From Candidatus Sulfotelmatobacter sp. (GTDB lineage: Bacteria > Acidobacteriota > Terriglobia > Terriglobales > Acidobacteriaceae): a stretch of DNA of 22,631 bases. The stretch spans positions 1-22,631 of the forward strand of contig JASHRE010000867.1 of the NCBI GenBank assembly GCA_030037515.1, given 5' to 3'. The notes below the pieces were generated by a model, which made no database searches, had not been told where the DNA came from, and saw only the letters and a program-made list of their open reading frames with translations. A program made the position numbers and the translations under genes. This document shows positions 14,710-22,200 of the stretch, in pieces; positions within the stretch are counted from its first letter, which is position 1, and every line of letters begins with the position of its first letter.

Positions 14710-14864
14710 GACGTGCAGTCGGAGCTAAGGCTTCTGATGTTTCTCCAGTGCGGTTTCCCCCCAACGGGCCCTTACGCAAGCACTCCGGGCGTTTGTCTGC
14801 GGCAGATATTGCTGCTGGGGTAGGTTACTTGGGTCACTAGCGGGAGTTCGATTCTCTTTTTAAC

Positions 14865-16136
14865 ATGCAGACACCGAGAGAAATCAGCGAGAACCTCGCT
14901 ATGCATGGTATCGCCGTCGCCCTCTTGAGTGAGGACCGGGAACATCTATCTGCGCTGCAGACCCGCTTGGAGGCAACCCGCCTCGGACGTGCCGTGTTTA
15001 CGCACCTCGGCTATCCCGTCACTGCAACCGATGAAATTCTCCGCCAAATCCAGGAATCGCGATCGGAAGTCGTGATCATCGACGTTCCCACGCACGATCC
15101 GAATCGCGCTGTGCGCGCCATTGAATTGATTCGCTCAACCACCCAGCAGATCGCGATCTTTGCCAACGGGGAGATGACGCAACCGGCCAACATCGTGGCC
15201 AGTATGCGTGCCGGAGCCGGGGAATACGTCGATCATGCCAGTGGATCCGATGCTCTGTCGGAAGCGCTGACCCGTTTCTCTACCATGCGGACCCGCGCCA
15301 CCGGGGTTGCCGGAAAAGCCCGTGTGTTGACCTTGCTCAGCGCGAAAGGCGGCTCCGGATGCACCACCGCCGCTGTCAACACGGCGCTGGCGTTGCAGCG
15401 ATCTCACGGCGATGTCGTTCTGGTCGATTTCGCCCCGATCGGACATGCCGCGCTGCATTTGAATTTGCGACCGCAATTCGGAGTACTCGACGCGCTGCAA
15501 AATCTGCATCGCATGGATGTCTCGCTGCTCGACGGGCTCATGACCCCGACCAAAGAGGGCTTGCATCTGCTGGCCGGACCGCAGCAGCCGTATCCGAACG
15601 AGCCCACTCCCGGCGAACTGGCAAGGCTTTTCGACCTGCTGGTCAATCATTACCGCTTTGTCGTCGTCGATGCCTCCAGCCGGCTCGATCCGACCACGCG
15701 CCTGCTGTGCGACCTTTCCAACGCCGTGCTCGTGGTCGCGCAGACCGACGTCGTCTCGCTGTGGAGCGTGGGACGCATCCACAGCTTCGTCGAAGAGGGC
15801 AGCGAGCGCGACCGCCTGCGCATTATTCTCAACCGCTACAAGAAAATTCCCGGATTCACCGACGAAGATGTCGAGCAGGCGACCAACTGCAAAGTTCTAT
15901 GGAAAGTTCCCAACGCCTTCCATTCCGTCTCGCCCGCGATTGATCACGGCATACCAGTTGTGCTGCAGGAAAATCTCGAGATCAGCCGCTCCTATCGAGG
16001 CTTGGCATCGGCCCTTGCTGACGCATCGTCCACTCCAGGGATCGGACCAGACTTGGTTTTCGGTCATGATCAAGTGGCGATGAAGAAGCCAGCCGCCGGA
16101 CGCCTGACTTTCTCGCCCGCTCGTGCCGGCCACTAG
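14865..16136 (+). CDS. cpaE: CpaE/TadZ-like ATPase (receiver-like domain plus MinD/ParA-type ATPase)
   Basis: The 423-residue protein has two parts. Residues about 13-140 resemble a response-regulator receiver fold (IAVALLSEDREHL, VVIIDVPTH, AGAGEYVDHASGSDAL), but the phospho-acceptor region is degenerate, as in TadZ/CpaE. Residues about 152-385 are a SIMIBI ATPase with deviant Walker A SAKGGSGCTT (about 158-167, two Lys/Gly-rich signature), VVLVDFAP in place of the A' motif, FVVVDASSRLD (Walker B-like) and ILNRYKK. In Tad/Flp pilus systems this protein places the assembly machinery at a pole. No tad, cpa or flp genes follow here, so it may work at a distance or serve another localisation job. 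No clear Shine-Dalgarno precedes ATG 14865; ATG 14901 is an alternative. Confidence 0.82.
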   Translation: MQTPREISENLAMHGIAVALLSEDREHLSALQTRLEATRLGRAVFTHLGYPVTATDEILRQIQESRSEVVIIDVPTHDPNRAVRAIELIRSTTQQIAIFANGEMTQPANIVASMRAGAGEYVDHASGSDALSEALTRFSTMRTRATGVAGKARVLTLLSAKGGSGCTTAAVNTALALQRSHGDVVLVDFAPIGHAALHLNLRPQFGVLDALQNLHRMDVSLLDGLMTPTKEGLHLLAGPQQPYPNEPTPGELARLFDLLVNHYRFVVVDASSRLDPTTRLLCDLSNAVLVVAQTDVVSLWSVGRIHSFVEEGSERDRLRIILNRYKKIPGFTDEDVEQATNCKVLWKVPNAFHSVSPAIDHGIPVVLQENLEISRSYRGLASALADASSTPGIGPDLVFGHDQVAMKKPAAGRLTFSPARAGH

Positions 16137-16210
16137 CCGAATCCCGGTTGCGAATTCCGAACGCGAAACAGCAGCCACGGCGGGCATCGGGCCGAAGCAG
16201 TTACGCGTTA

Positions 16211-16732
16211 TCACCGCGCTTTCGTTGATATATCCTGGGGAAACATCTTGAACTCGACTTCGTGATTTCTTGATGTGGCCTTCTGATCGGCGGCAGCGGA
16301 ATTCTCGGTCAGCGTTCCCTTCAGAACGTAGTAGGCTTCATCTCCGGGATTCTTGCCTTCGCCCCGCTCGACCGTTCCACTGAAGTCGAACCACACGGCG
16401 TGAACGGTTTTGGTGGTGAACGTGAGTCGGTTGCCGTCCAGTTTTGCGCTCTTAAAGAACTGATCGACAAAGGGTCCCTTTTCGTTATCCTCATCTTCAT
16501 AGCGCGAGACGAATCCGCTGACGCGCTCCTGTTCCTCCACTGAGACCTGCAGAAACTCGCCCGCCTTCAGGAAGGTGTACATCCCGGAATACGAACGGGG
16601 GTTGCCTTTTTGCTCTGCAGGTTGGTTTTGAGGTGCTGCGGCGGGGGACTGCCGCGCCGACGCGGAAGTCAAACAGACTGCCAGCAGGAACGCACTTCCC
16701 AAGAGTAGGAAAAGTTGGCGTTTCGCGATCAT
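16211..16732 (-). CDS. Small exported protein of unknown function
   Basis: The 173-residue product begins with a clear signal peptide (MIAKRQLFLLLGSAFLLAVCLTSASA, quoted as its outline: basic start, Leu-rich core, Ala-x-Ala near residue 25). A Pro/Gln/Ala-rich linker follows, then a compact domain of about 115 residues with YSGMYTFLKAGEFLQVSVEEQ, FFKSAKLDGNRLTFTTKTV, VWFDFSGTVERG and YYVLKGTLTEN. The alternation suggests a beta-barrel or lipocalin-like fold. I do not recognise a named family. It starts 40 bp after the MoeZ-like gene on the same strand and could be the last gene of that transcript, although a role in sulfur transfer is not evident. GGACGAA precedes the ATG. Confidence 0.7.
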   Translation of the reverse strand: MIAKRQLFLLLGSAFLLAVCLTSASARQSPAAAPQNQPAEQKGNPRSYSGMYTFLKAGEFLQVSVEEQERVSGFVSRYEDEDNEKGPFVDQFFKSAKLDGNRLTFTTKTVHAVWFDFSGTVERGEGKNPGDEAYYVLKGTLTENSAAADQKATSRNHEVEFKMFPQDISTKAR

Positions 16733-16772
16733 TTCGTCCGCTGGCTTGCAAATCGAATTAACCTATTTCCCA

Positions 16773-17936
16773 TCAATACTTCGGGACCTTCGGATCCACG
16801 CGGTCCGACCACGCCGCAATCCCGCCGGACAGATTCAGAACTTTCTTGAATCCTGCCTGCTGCAGAAACGCCACGGCCTTGGCGCTGCGCCCGCCCATCT
16901 TGCAATGGACGACAATTTCGCGGCTCGAATCCAGTTCATTGACCCGCTTCGGCAGATCGTTCAGCGGAATCAGATATCCGCCCAAGTTGCAGATCTGATA
17001 TTCGTGGGGCTCGCGCACGTCGAGCACAAACAAATCTTGTTTTGCATCCAGCCGACGCTTGAGTTCTTCCACCTGAATCTCGGGAACACCGTTGCTCACC
17101 GGCTTCTCCTCTCCACGAATGCCGCAGAATTCGTTGTAGTCTATCAGCTGGGTGACAGTCGGATGCGTGCCGCAGGCAGGGCAATCCGGATTCTTGCGCA
17201 GCTTGAGTTCGCGGAATTTCATGCCCAGCGCGTCGACCAGCAGCAGCCGACCGATCAGCGGTTCGCCGACGCCGAGGATCAGCTTGATCACTTCGGTGGC
17301 CTGCATCACGCCCACCAGACCGGGCAAAATGCCTAGCACGCCGCCCTCCGCGCAAGAGGGAACAAGTCCCGGCGGTGGCGGCTCGGGATAGAGGCAGCGA
17401 TAGCAGGGGCCGTCTTCGGTGGCGAACACGCTGGCCTGCCCCTCGAAGCGGAAAATTGAGCCGTAAACGTTGGGCTTGCCGGTCAACACGCAAGCATCGT
17501 TCACCAGATACCTTGTGGGAAAGTTATCGGTGCCGTCGGCAATGACGTCGAAGTCGCGAAAAATCGCGAGCGCATTTTCACTCGACAGCTTGGCGTCGAA
17601 CGTCTTCAAATTCAGAAATGGATTGATGCCTTTCAGTTTTTCGGCAGCCGAATCCAGCTTCTTGCGGCCAACATCAGCGGTGGAATGGATAATTTGCCGC
17701 TGCAAGTTGGTGTAGTCGACGACATCGAAATCAACCAGTCCCAGCGTGCCCACGCCTGCGGCAGCCAGATAGAGCGCCAGCGGCGATCCCAGTCCGCCTG
17801 TGCCGATACAGAGCACGCGTGCCGCTTTCAGCTTCTGCTGGCCCTCCATTCCAACCTCGGGCATGATCAAATGCCGGGAGTAGCGCAGGATTTCGTCTTT
17901 GTTCAGCGTGACTGGAATTTCTGTCGTGGTAGCCAT
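16773..17936 (-). CDS. moeZ: MoeZ/MoeB-like E1 adenylyltransferase with C-terminal rhodanese domain
   Basis: The 387-residue enzyme combines two activities. The N-terminal ThiF/MoeB domain (about 10-250) has RYSRHLIMPEVG, the ATP loop GTGGLGSP, DFDVVDYTNLQRQ, a DGTDNFPTRYLVND segment, and two CxxC zinc pairs (CYRC and CPAC). It adenylates the C-terminus of a ubiquitin-like sulfur carrier. The rhodanese domain (about 285-380) has LDVREPHEY and the active-site loop HCKMGGRS with Cys about 345, which carries the persulfide. Together they convert the carrier C-terminus into a thiocarboxylate for cysteine, thiamine or molybdopterin synthesis. ATG 17936 is preferred because AAGGA precedes it closely; a GTG at 17951 is possible. 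The carrier gene lies 107 bp upstream on the same strand, which supports the role. Confidence 0.92.
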   Translation of the reverse strand: MATTTEIPVTLNKDEILRYSRHLIMPEVGMEGQQKLKAARVLCIGTGGLGSPLALYLAAAGVGTLGLVDFDVVDYTNLQRQIIHSTADVGRKKLDSAAEKLKGINPFLNLKTFDAKLSSENALAIFRDFDVIADGTDNFPTRYLVNDACVLTGKPNVYGSIFRFEGQASVFATEDGPCYRCLYPEPPPPGLVPSCAEGGVLGILPGLVGVMQATEVIKLILGVGEPLIGRLLLVDALGMKFRELKLRKNPDCPACGTHPTVTQLIDYNEFCGIRGEEKPVSNGVPEIQVEELKRRLDAKQDLFVLDVREPHEYQICNLGGYLIPLNDLPKRVNELDSSREIVVHCKMGGRSAKAVAFLQQAGFKKVLNLSGGIAAWSDRVDPKVPKY

Positions 17937-18043
17937 GGAGTCCTTGTTCACTCGCCGGGGCGCCGCAACTTTCTGCCGCTTGCTGCGACACGGCGGGTCT
18001 TTGATTTGTGTCCTGGATCAGCAGCGGAAAAGGTCACGTCCGC

Positions 18044-18322
18044 TCAGCCTGCTCCTCCTGCGATCGACGGCACAATAGAAATCTGGTCGCCGTCCTTCAG
18101 CGTGGTCGCTTCCTTCTGTAAGTAGCGGATATCCTCGTCGTTAAGGTACAGGTTCACGAATGCGCGCAGCCTGCCGTCCTCGGTATACAAGTGCTTGCGC
18201 AGGTCCGGATGCTCGGCCACCAGCGCCTTCATCGCTTCGCCCACGGTCGAACCGCTGACCTCGACCGCGGCCTGTTTGCCCACATATTGGCGCAAGGGTG
18301 TAGGAATATGAATCTTGCTCAT
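18044..18322 (-). CDS. CysO/MoaD-like ubiquitin-fold sulfur carrier with GGAG C-terminus
   Basis: The 92-residue protein begins MSKIHIPTPLRQYVGK and has the MoaD/ThiS beta-grasp layout. FVNLYLNDEDIRYLQ (about 55-69) is close to the CysO signature of actinobacteria, followed by LKDGDQISIVPSIAGG. CysO-type carriers receive sulfur as a C-terminal thiocarboxylate and pass it to a cysteine synthase. Normally the protein ends in Gly-Gly; here Ala-Gly follows, confirmed by reading codons up to the TGA at 18046-18044, so two residues would have to be removed before activation. The MoeZ-like E1 is downstream on the same strand. No Mec/JAMM protease or cysM homologue is in the window. ATG 18322 matches the family start though no ribosome site is seen; a TTG at 18358 is possible. 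Confidence 0.85.
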   Translation of the reverse strand: MSKIHIPTPLRQYVGKQAAVEVSGSTVGEAMKALVAEHPDLRKHLYTEDGRLRAFVNLYLNDEDIRYLQKEATTLKDGDQISIVPSIAGGAG

Positions 18323-18490
18323 AAATGTAATGTAAGAGATGCCCCGCCCCTGAGGCAAGATTCACCGTCGTGCCCGGGTTGCTGGCCGGCCGATGCGCCG
18401 CCAATCTCTCGCTGCCAGCCAAGTTCCCCGTCAGTCACTTATCCACGTCATTTTGCCCACCCTAGAATTCCGCCAGGGGGAGAATCGAAT

Positions 18491-19015
18491 ATGACCATTT
18501 TCGACCGCGGCCGCGGCAAAGTCATTGCCACGGGCCGGCCCGGCATCAGCTTTCTGCGCTCGATCGGCATCGCGATCGTCGGATTCATCCTCCTGATCCT
18601 GTTCTTCAGCGCCGTAGCCGGTGGTTGGCGCGGGGCACGTCGGAGCGCTCACACCATTCGGCAAAGCCAGGTGACCGCAGAGCTCAACCGGCGCGGCATG
18701 ACTGTTGAGAACGTTCTGCTTCGGGATATCAATCTGCCGGCCACGCTGAAAGCTTCGATCGAAGCGAAACAACAGGCGGAGCAGGAAGCGCCGGTCGTGA
18801 GTTTCCGGCCGCAGAAAGAAACGCCGGAGGCTCAAGGGAAGCGTGTCGAGGCAGCCGGCGGGCGCGACTTCCAGCCGATCGTGCCCCAGGGCATCACGCC
18901 ATCCCGGCTTTAATGGAAAGGATAGAGGCCACACAGACACTGGCCCGCAGCGCCCGCAAAGGTCGTCGTGATCGGCAACAGCAAGAACGGGTTGCCGCTG
19001 CTCTTACGGTGGTAG
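18491..19015 (+). pseudogene. Decayed prohibitin/SPFH (band 7) family gene
   Basis: From ATG 18491 (GGGGGAG upstream) the frame encodes a short N-terminus and membrane helix (IGIAIVGFILLILFFSAV), then jumps to sequence typical of the end of prohibitin-type SPFH proteins: VTAELNRRGMTVENVLLRD, INLPATLKASIEAKQQAEQEA, QKETPEAQGKRVEA and a GRDFQPIVPQGITP segment. The SPFH core of about 150 residues normally between these is missing. A TAA (18911-18913) interrupts where relatives read Glu-Trp-Lys-Gly. The motif IEATQTLARS continues in a different frame (18922 onward), and KVVVIGNSKNGLPLLL returns in the original frame (18959-19006), ending at TAG 19013. An internal deletion, a nonsense change and two compensating frame shifts mark a pseudogene. 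Intact relatives are membrane-anchored scaffold proteins. Confidence 0.75.
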
Positions 19016-19056
19016 CCGAATGGTGCCCTGTTTCTCGCACCAGATGGAGGAAGTCG

Positions 19057-19449
19057 ATGAACTGGATGCGATTCGTCCTTATCACGATTACCGGCGGGGT
19101 GGTCACATCGCTTACCGATTGGTTTTTCGCAGGCGACTGGCTGCATCGGCGATTCACGTATCCTGAGGTCTGGCGCAAAGCAAATGAAAGCCGGGCCATC
19201 GCGCTTACCAGTCCCCTGCCGTTTCTGACGTGCGGAGTGTTTGCCTACCTCTGCGGGATCCTCGGTCTTCACTCCCCAACCGGAGCGTTCAAGGTGGCGC
19301 TCGCCATCTGGCTGATCGGACCGTTACCCCTGATTCTGACCAACGCAGCATTTATGAAACTGCACCGCGTTTTTGTGGCTTGCTATGCCACAGGCTGGCT
19401 GGTGAAGCTTGCCCTCGTCGCGCTCGCCGTGGGCTGGCTCATGCGTTAG
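19057..19449 (+). CDS. Small four-helix integral membrane protein, unknown function
   Basis: The 130-residue product has about four hydrophobic segments: FVLITITGGVVTSLTDWFF (about 6-24), PLPFLTCGVFAYLCGILGL (about 53-71), KVALAIWLIGPLPLILTNAAF (about 79-99) and a final LVKLALVALAVGWLM helix. A charged loop with TYPEVWRKANESRAIA links the first two. Layout and the W/G-rich helices recall DUF1761-type proteins, but I am not sure of this. The start is well supported: ATG 19057 has GGAGG six bases ahead. It begins only 42 bp after the end of the prohibitin pseudogene remnants and may once have been co-transcribed with it. Confidence 0.75.
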   Translation: MNWMRFVLITITGGVVTSLTDWFFAGDWLHRRFTYPEVWRKANESRAIALTSPLPFLTCGVFAYLCGILGLHSPTGAFKVALAIWLIGPLPLILTNAAFMKLHRVFVACYATGWLVKLALVALAVGWLMR

Positions 19450-19498
19450 CCGAAGGGTAATTTGGCGCCAATCTGCCAGCGAATTGCTACCATGAGTT

Positions 19499-20497
19499 GT
19501 GGCTCCGCTGCTCGAGATTCGGAATCTCAACATTGCATTTCCCGCGCAAACTGAAAACGGGAGCGGCAAACCGCCCACGTTGCACGCGGTGCGCGATCTC
19601 AGCCTCGCTCTTGCGCCCGGGGAAGTTCTCGGTCTGGTGGGCGAGTCCGGCTCGGGAAAGTCGCTGACTTCTCTGGCCATCATGCGGCTTCTGCCGCCGC
19701 AGGCGCTGGTTTCTGGCGAAATCGTGTTCATTGAACATGGATCGCCCCGCAATCTTCGTGCGCTCGACGACGAATCGATGCGTCAGATGCGGGGGTCTCG
19801 AATCGCGATGATCTTCCAGGAACCGATGACGGCGCTGAATCCTGTGATGCGCGTGGGCGATCAGATTGCGGAAACTCTGCTGGCGCACCACGCCATCTCA
19901 AAGCGCGAGGCTCACGACCGCGCAGTCGAAGCAATGAGCGACGTGGCCATTCCAGATCCCGCCCGCCGCGCCCGCGACTATCCGCATCAACTGTCCGGAG
20001 GCATGCGCCAGCGCGTGATGATTGCCATGGCCATCGTGAACCGTCCGCAGTTGCTAATCGCCGATGAGCCTACGACCGCTCTCGACGTGACCATTCAGGC
20101 GCAGATTCTCGACCTGCTCGCCGAACTGCGACAAAAATTCAAACTCGCCATGCTGTTTATCTCCCACGATTTCGCGGTCGTGTCGCAGGTGGCCGATCGG
20201 GTCGCGGTGGTCTACGCCGGCACTCTGGTGGAGCTCGGCGCGAAGAACGAGATCTTCAGCCATGCCGCGCATCCTTACACGCGCGGATTGCTGCGCGCCG
20301 TTCCCGATCTGACCACCGATCGCAGTCATCCGCTCGAAACCATCGCCGGAACGGTTCCCTCCTTACAAGCGCCACCGCCGGGATGTGCGTTCGAACCACG
20401 CTGCGAACTTCGCGTGGAGGAGTGTTCCCGTGCGCTGCCTCCGCTGATCGAAGTGTCGGCAGGACATTGGGCGCGCTGCCCCGTGGCGAACTCCTAG
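19499..20497 (+). CDS. Oligopeptide/dipeptide ABC transporter ATP-binding protein (DppD/OppD type)
   Basis: The 332-residue ATPase has Walker A GESGSGKS (about 50-57), a Q-loop in IFQEPMTALNP, the ABC signature LSGGMRQRV, Walker B LLIADEPTTALD and the switch His in ISHDFAVV. The C-terminal 60 residues (YTRGLLRAVPDL, then GCAFEPRCELRVEECSRALP) form the oligopeptide-transporter extension with its conserved Cys residues, found in OppD, DppD, OppF and DppF. It energises import of peptides, or of nickel or sugars in some relatives, through membrane partners. No permease, second ATPase or binding protein gene is adjacent, so it is an orphan here. The start is GTG 19499; no ATG is available in frame before the conserved LLEIRNLNIAF. 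Confidence 0.9.
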   Translation: MAPLLEIRNLNIAFPAQTENGSGKPPTLHAVRDLSLALAPGEVLGLVGESGSGKSLTSLAIMRLLPPQALVSGEIVFIEHGSPRNLRALDDESMRQMRGSRIAMIFQEPMTALNPVMRVGDQIAETLLAHHAISKREAHDRAVEAMSDVAIPDPARRARDYPHQLSGGMRQRVMIAMAIVNRPQLLIADEPTTALDVTIQAQILDLLAELRQKFKLAMLFISHDFAVVSQVADRVAVVYAGTLVELGAKNEIFSHAAHPYTRGLLRAVPDLTTDRSHPLETIAGTVPSLQAPPPGCAFEPRCELRVEECSRALPPLIEVSAGHWARCPVANS

Positions 20498-20520
20498 TCC
20501 ATCGAGGTACGCAGGGGCAC

Positions 20521-20549
20521 CTGCCAGCACCTAATCTTTCGTCTATAAT
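20521..20549 (+). promoter_or_regulatory. Sigma-70-type promoter of the metallophosphoesterase gene
   Basis: CTGCCA (20521-20526) and a perfect TATAAT (20544-20549) are separated by 17 bp, just after the ABC gene ends at 20497. Transcription would start near 20556, about 16 nt before the TTG start codon at 20572. Confidence 0.6.
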
Positions 20550-20571
20550 CCCGACTTCGTCCGGTGTCTTC

Positions 20572-21327
20572 TTGCGCATACTCTTGCTCAGCGACATCCA
20601 TGCCAACCTTGAAGCGCTGGACGCCTGCCTCGCCGCGGCTCCCGAGCACGATTTGGTGGTCAATCTCGGCGATATCGTCGGTTACGGCGCCAGCCCGAAC
20701 GAGGTCACCGACCGTTCGCGTGCGCTGGGGGAGATTTTCGTCCGCGGCAACCACGACAAAGCCGTTACCGGACTCATTGACCTCGATGATTTCAATCCCA
20801 TGGCCGCGGCCGCCGCGATATGGACACGTGACGAACTGACATCAAAGAATCTAGAGTGGCTGCGGACGCTGCCACACGGGCCCGTGTCTTTGCCCGGTCT
20901 TCCCGAAATCCAGCTGGTTCATGGCTCGCCCATTGATGAGGATGAATATGTCGTTTCGCTCGGAGACGCGCTCGCCCCATTGATCGCGCTGACCGTGCCC
21001 TTGACGTTTTTCGGACACACGCACATGCAAGGCGGGTTTTTCGCGAACGGGTCGGCGGCGGATGGTTTCCGTCCCGAGTACCGCACCGTGGGCCAGCCGG
21101 AGTCGGTCGCGCTGCAACTTAAGGATTCGACTCGCTACATGATCAATCCCGGATCCGTCGGTCAGCCGCGAGACGGCGATTGGCGCGCCGCTTTCGCTCT
21201 GTTTGACAGCGACGCTCAGGTGGTTCACTTTCATCGCACACCGTACAATCTGAAGGCGGCGCAGGACCGCATCTTCAGTGCAAGTCTTCCGCCTCGACTG
21301 GCTACGCGTCTTGCAGCAGGGCGGTAA
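20572..21327 (+). CDS. Calcineurin-like metallophosphoesterase (YfcE/diadenosine tetraphosphatase-like)
   Basis: The 251-residue protein has the full dimetal phosphoesterase signature: ILLLSDIHAN (DxH, residues 6-8 region), NLGDIVGYG (GD), RGNHDKAV (GNHD), LVHGSP and FFGHTHMQ (GHTH). A NPGSVGQPRDGD segment follows, as in YfcE/MJ0936-type enzymes that hydrolyse phosphodiesters. The natural substrate is not evident. The start is TTG 20572, because RILLLSDIH is the family's N-terminal strand and no ATG or GTG lies nearby in frame; the promoter position agrees. It is cytoplasmic, with no signal peptide. It follows the ABC gene but has its own promoter. Confidence 0.87.
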   Translation: MRILLLSDIHANLEALDACLAAAPEHDLVVNLGDIVGYGASPNEVTDRSRALGEIFVRGNHDKAVTGLIDLDDFNPMAAAAAIWTRDELTSKNLEWLRTLPHGPVSLPGLPEIQLVHGSPIDEDEYVVSLGDALAPLIALTVPLTFFGHTHMQGGFFANGSAADGFRPEYRTVGQPESVALQLKDSTRYMINPGSVGQPRDGDWRAAFALFDSDAQVVHFHRTPYNLKAAQDRIFSASLPPRLATRLAAGR

Positions 21328-21386
21328 ACGCCCCCGGCAGGTCTGTGCCCTATGGGGTGATCCGAGGCGGCATGTAAACTCGAAAC

Positions 21387-22007
21387 ATGGTTCCCACGCA
21401 CCTCGACCTCCGCGATAATCCTCCGGCGCATTATCTCATCGCTCACAGCGATGGCGGCGCGCGCGGCAATCCGGGCCCCGCCGGATATGGCGTCGTCATC
21501 CAAGATGAGGCCGGTCGCAGAGTCGCCGCGCTCAGCGAATATCTCGGTCACCAGACCAACAATTTCGCCGAATATCAGGGGTTGATCGCCGCGCTCGAAT
21601 ACACGCTCGGGCATGGGCCGAAGGCGCTCAAACTCGTCAGCGATTCGGAATTGTTGGTTCGGCAGATCAAAGGTATTTACAAAGTCAAAAATCCGGCGTT
21701 GCAGGATCTGCACGCGCGCGCGAAAGAATTGATCGCGCAACTTGATTGGTTCTCGATTGGACACGCACTGCGCGAGCACAATCAGGAAGCGGACCGCCTA
21801 GCCAACGCAGCCATGGATAAAGGCATGGGACGCGTCGCCCGTGACGCCTCGCGTCCACAGAGTGCCCCGTCCAAACTCGCCTTGGGCGGGAGGTTCCAAT
21901 CGGAGACGCAATGCGAGTTCGAGGGCATCGTCCGCAACGGCAACATCGAACTAACCAACGGGAAGCTGCCGGAGGGCACCCGTGTCCAGGTGCGTGTGAA
22001 GCCTTAG
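21387..22007 (+). CDS. RNase HI-like protein with extra C-terminal domain
   Basis: Residues about 15-143 form an RNase HI fold of the type that also occurs in plant-like and archaeal proteins: SDGGARGNPGPAGYG (Asp22), NNFAEYQGLI (Glu62), VSDSELLVRQIKG (Asp86) and HNQEADRLAN (Asp136). All four acidic metal-binding residues of RNase H are present, so removal of RNA from RNA-DNA hybrids is expected. Residues about 145-206 are an addition: a linker rich in Ser, Arg and Ala, then a beta-rich end with CEFEGIVRNGNIELTNG and LPEGTRVQVRVKP. This resembles the short strand-turn-strand segment of AF2212/DUF104-type proteins. ATG 21387 is the first in frame; no strong ribosome site is seen. It lies 59 bp after the phosphoesterase gene on the same strand. 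Confidence 0.88.
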   Translation: MVPTHLDLRDNPPAHYLIAHSDGGARGNPGPAGYGVVIQDEAGRRVAALSEYLGHQTNNFAEYQGLIAALEYTLGHGPKALKLVSDSELLVRQIKGIYKVKNPALQDLHARAKELIAQLDWFSIGHALREHNQEADRLANAAMDKGMGRVARDASRPQSAPSKLALGGRFQSETQCEFEGIVRNGNIELTNGKLPEGTRVQVRVKP

Positions 22008-22200
22008 GCGGTGCCCCCGTTCTCTAGCTCATCCTCGACGATGAACCCGAGCTGGTCGCGCTCCACGAAGCTTGCGGGTTCTGTTTGCAACCGAGTCCGT
22101 TTTCCCCGCTCGCGCATACAGCCATTCGTTGTAATGAGCGGCGCCGACACTGGCCTCTCTCCAGCCGCGCTCGCAGCGAAAACGACTTCATGCACAATTC

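Noticed and set aside
14710..14864. Possible c-di-GMP riboswitch in the leader of the CpaE-like gene
   Set aside because: The neighbouring PilZ gene made this attractive, but the conserved GEMM-I elements (GCAAAGCC segment and tetraloop/receptor) are not there.
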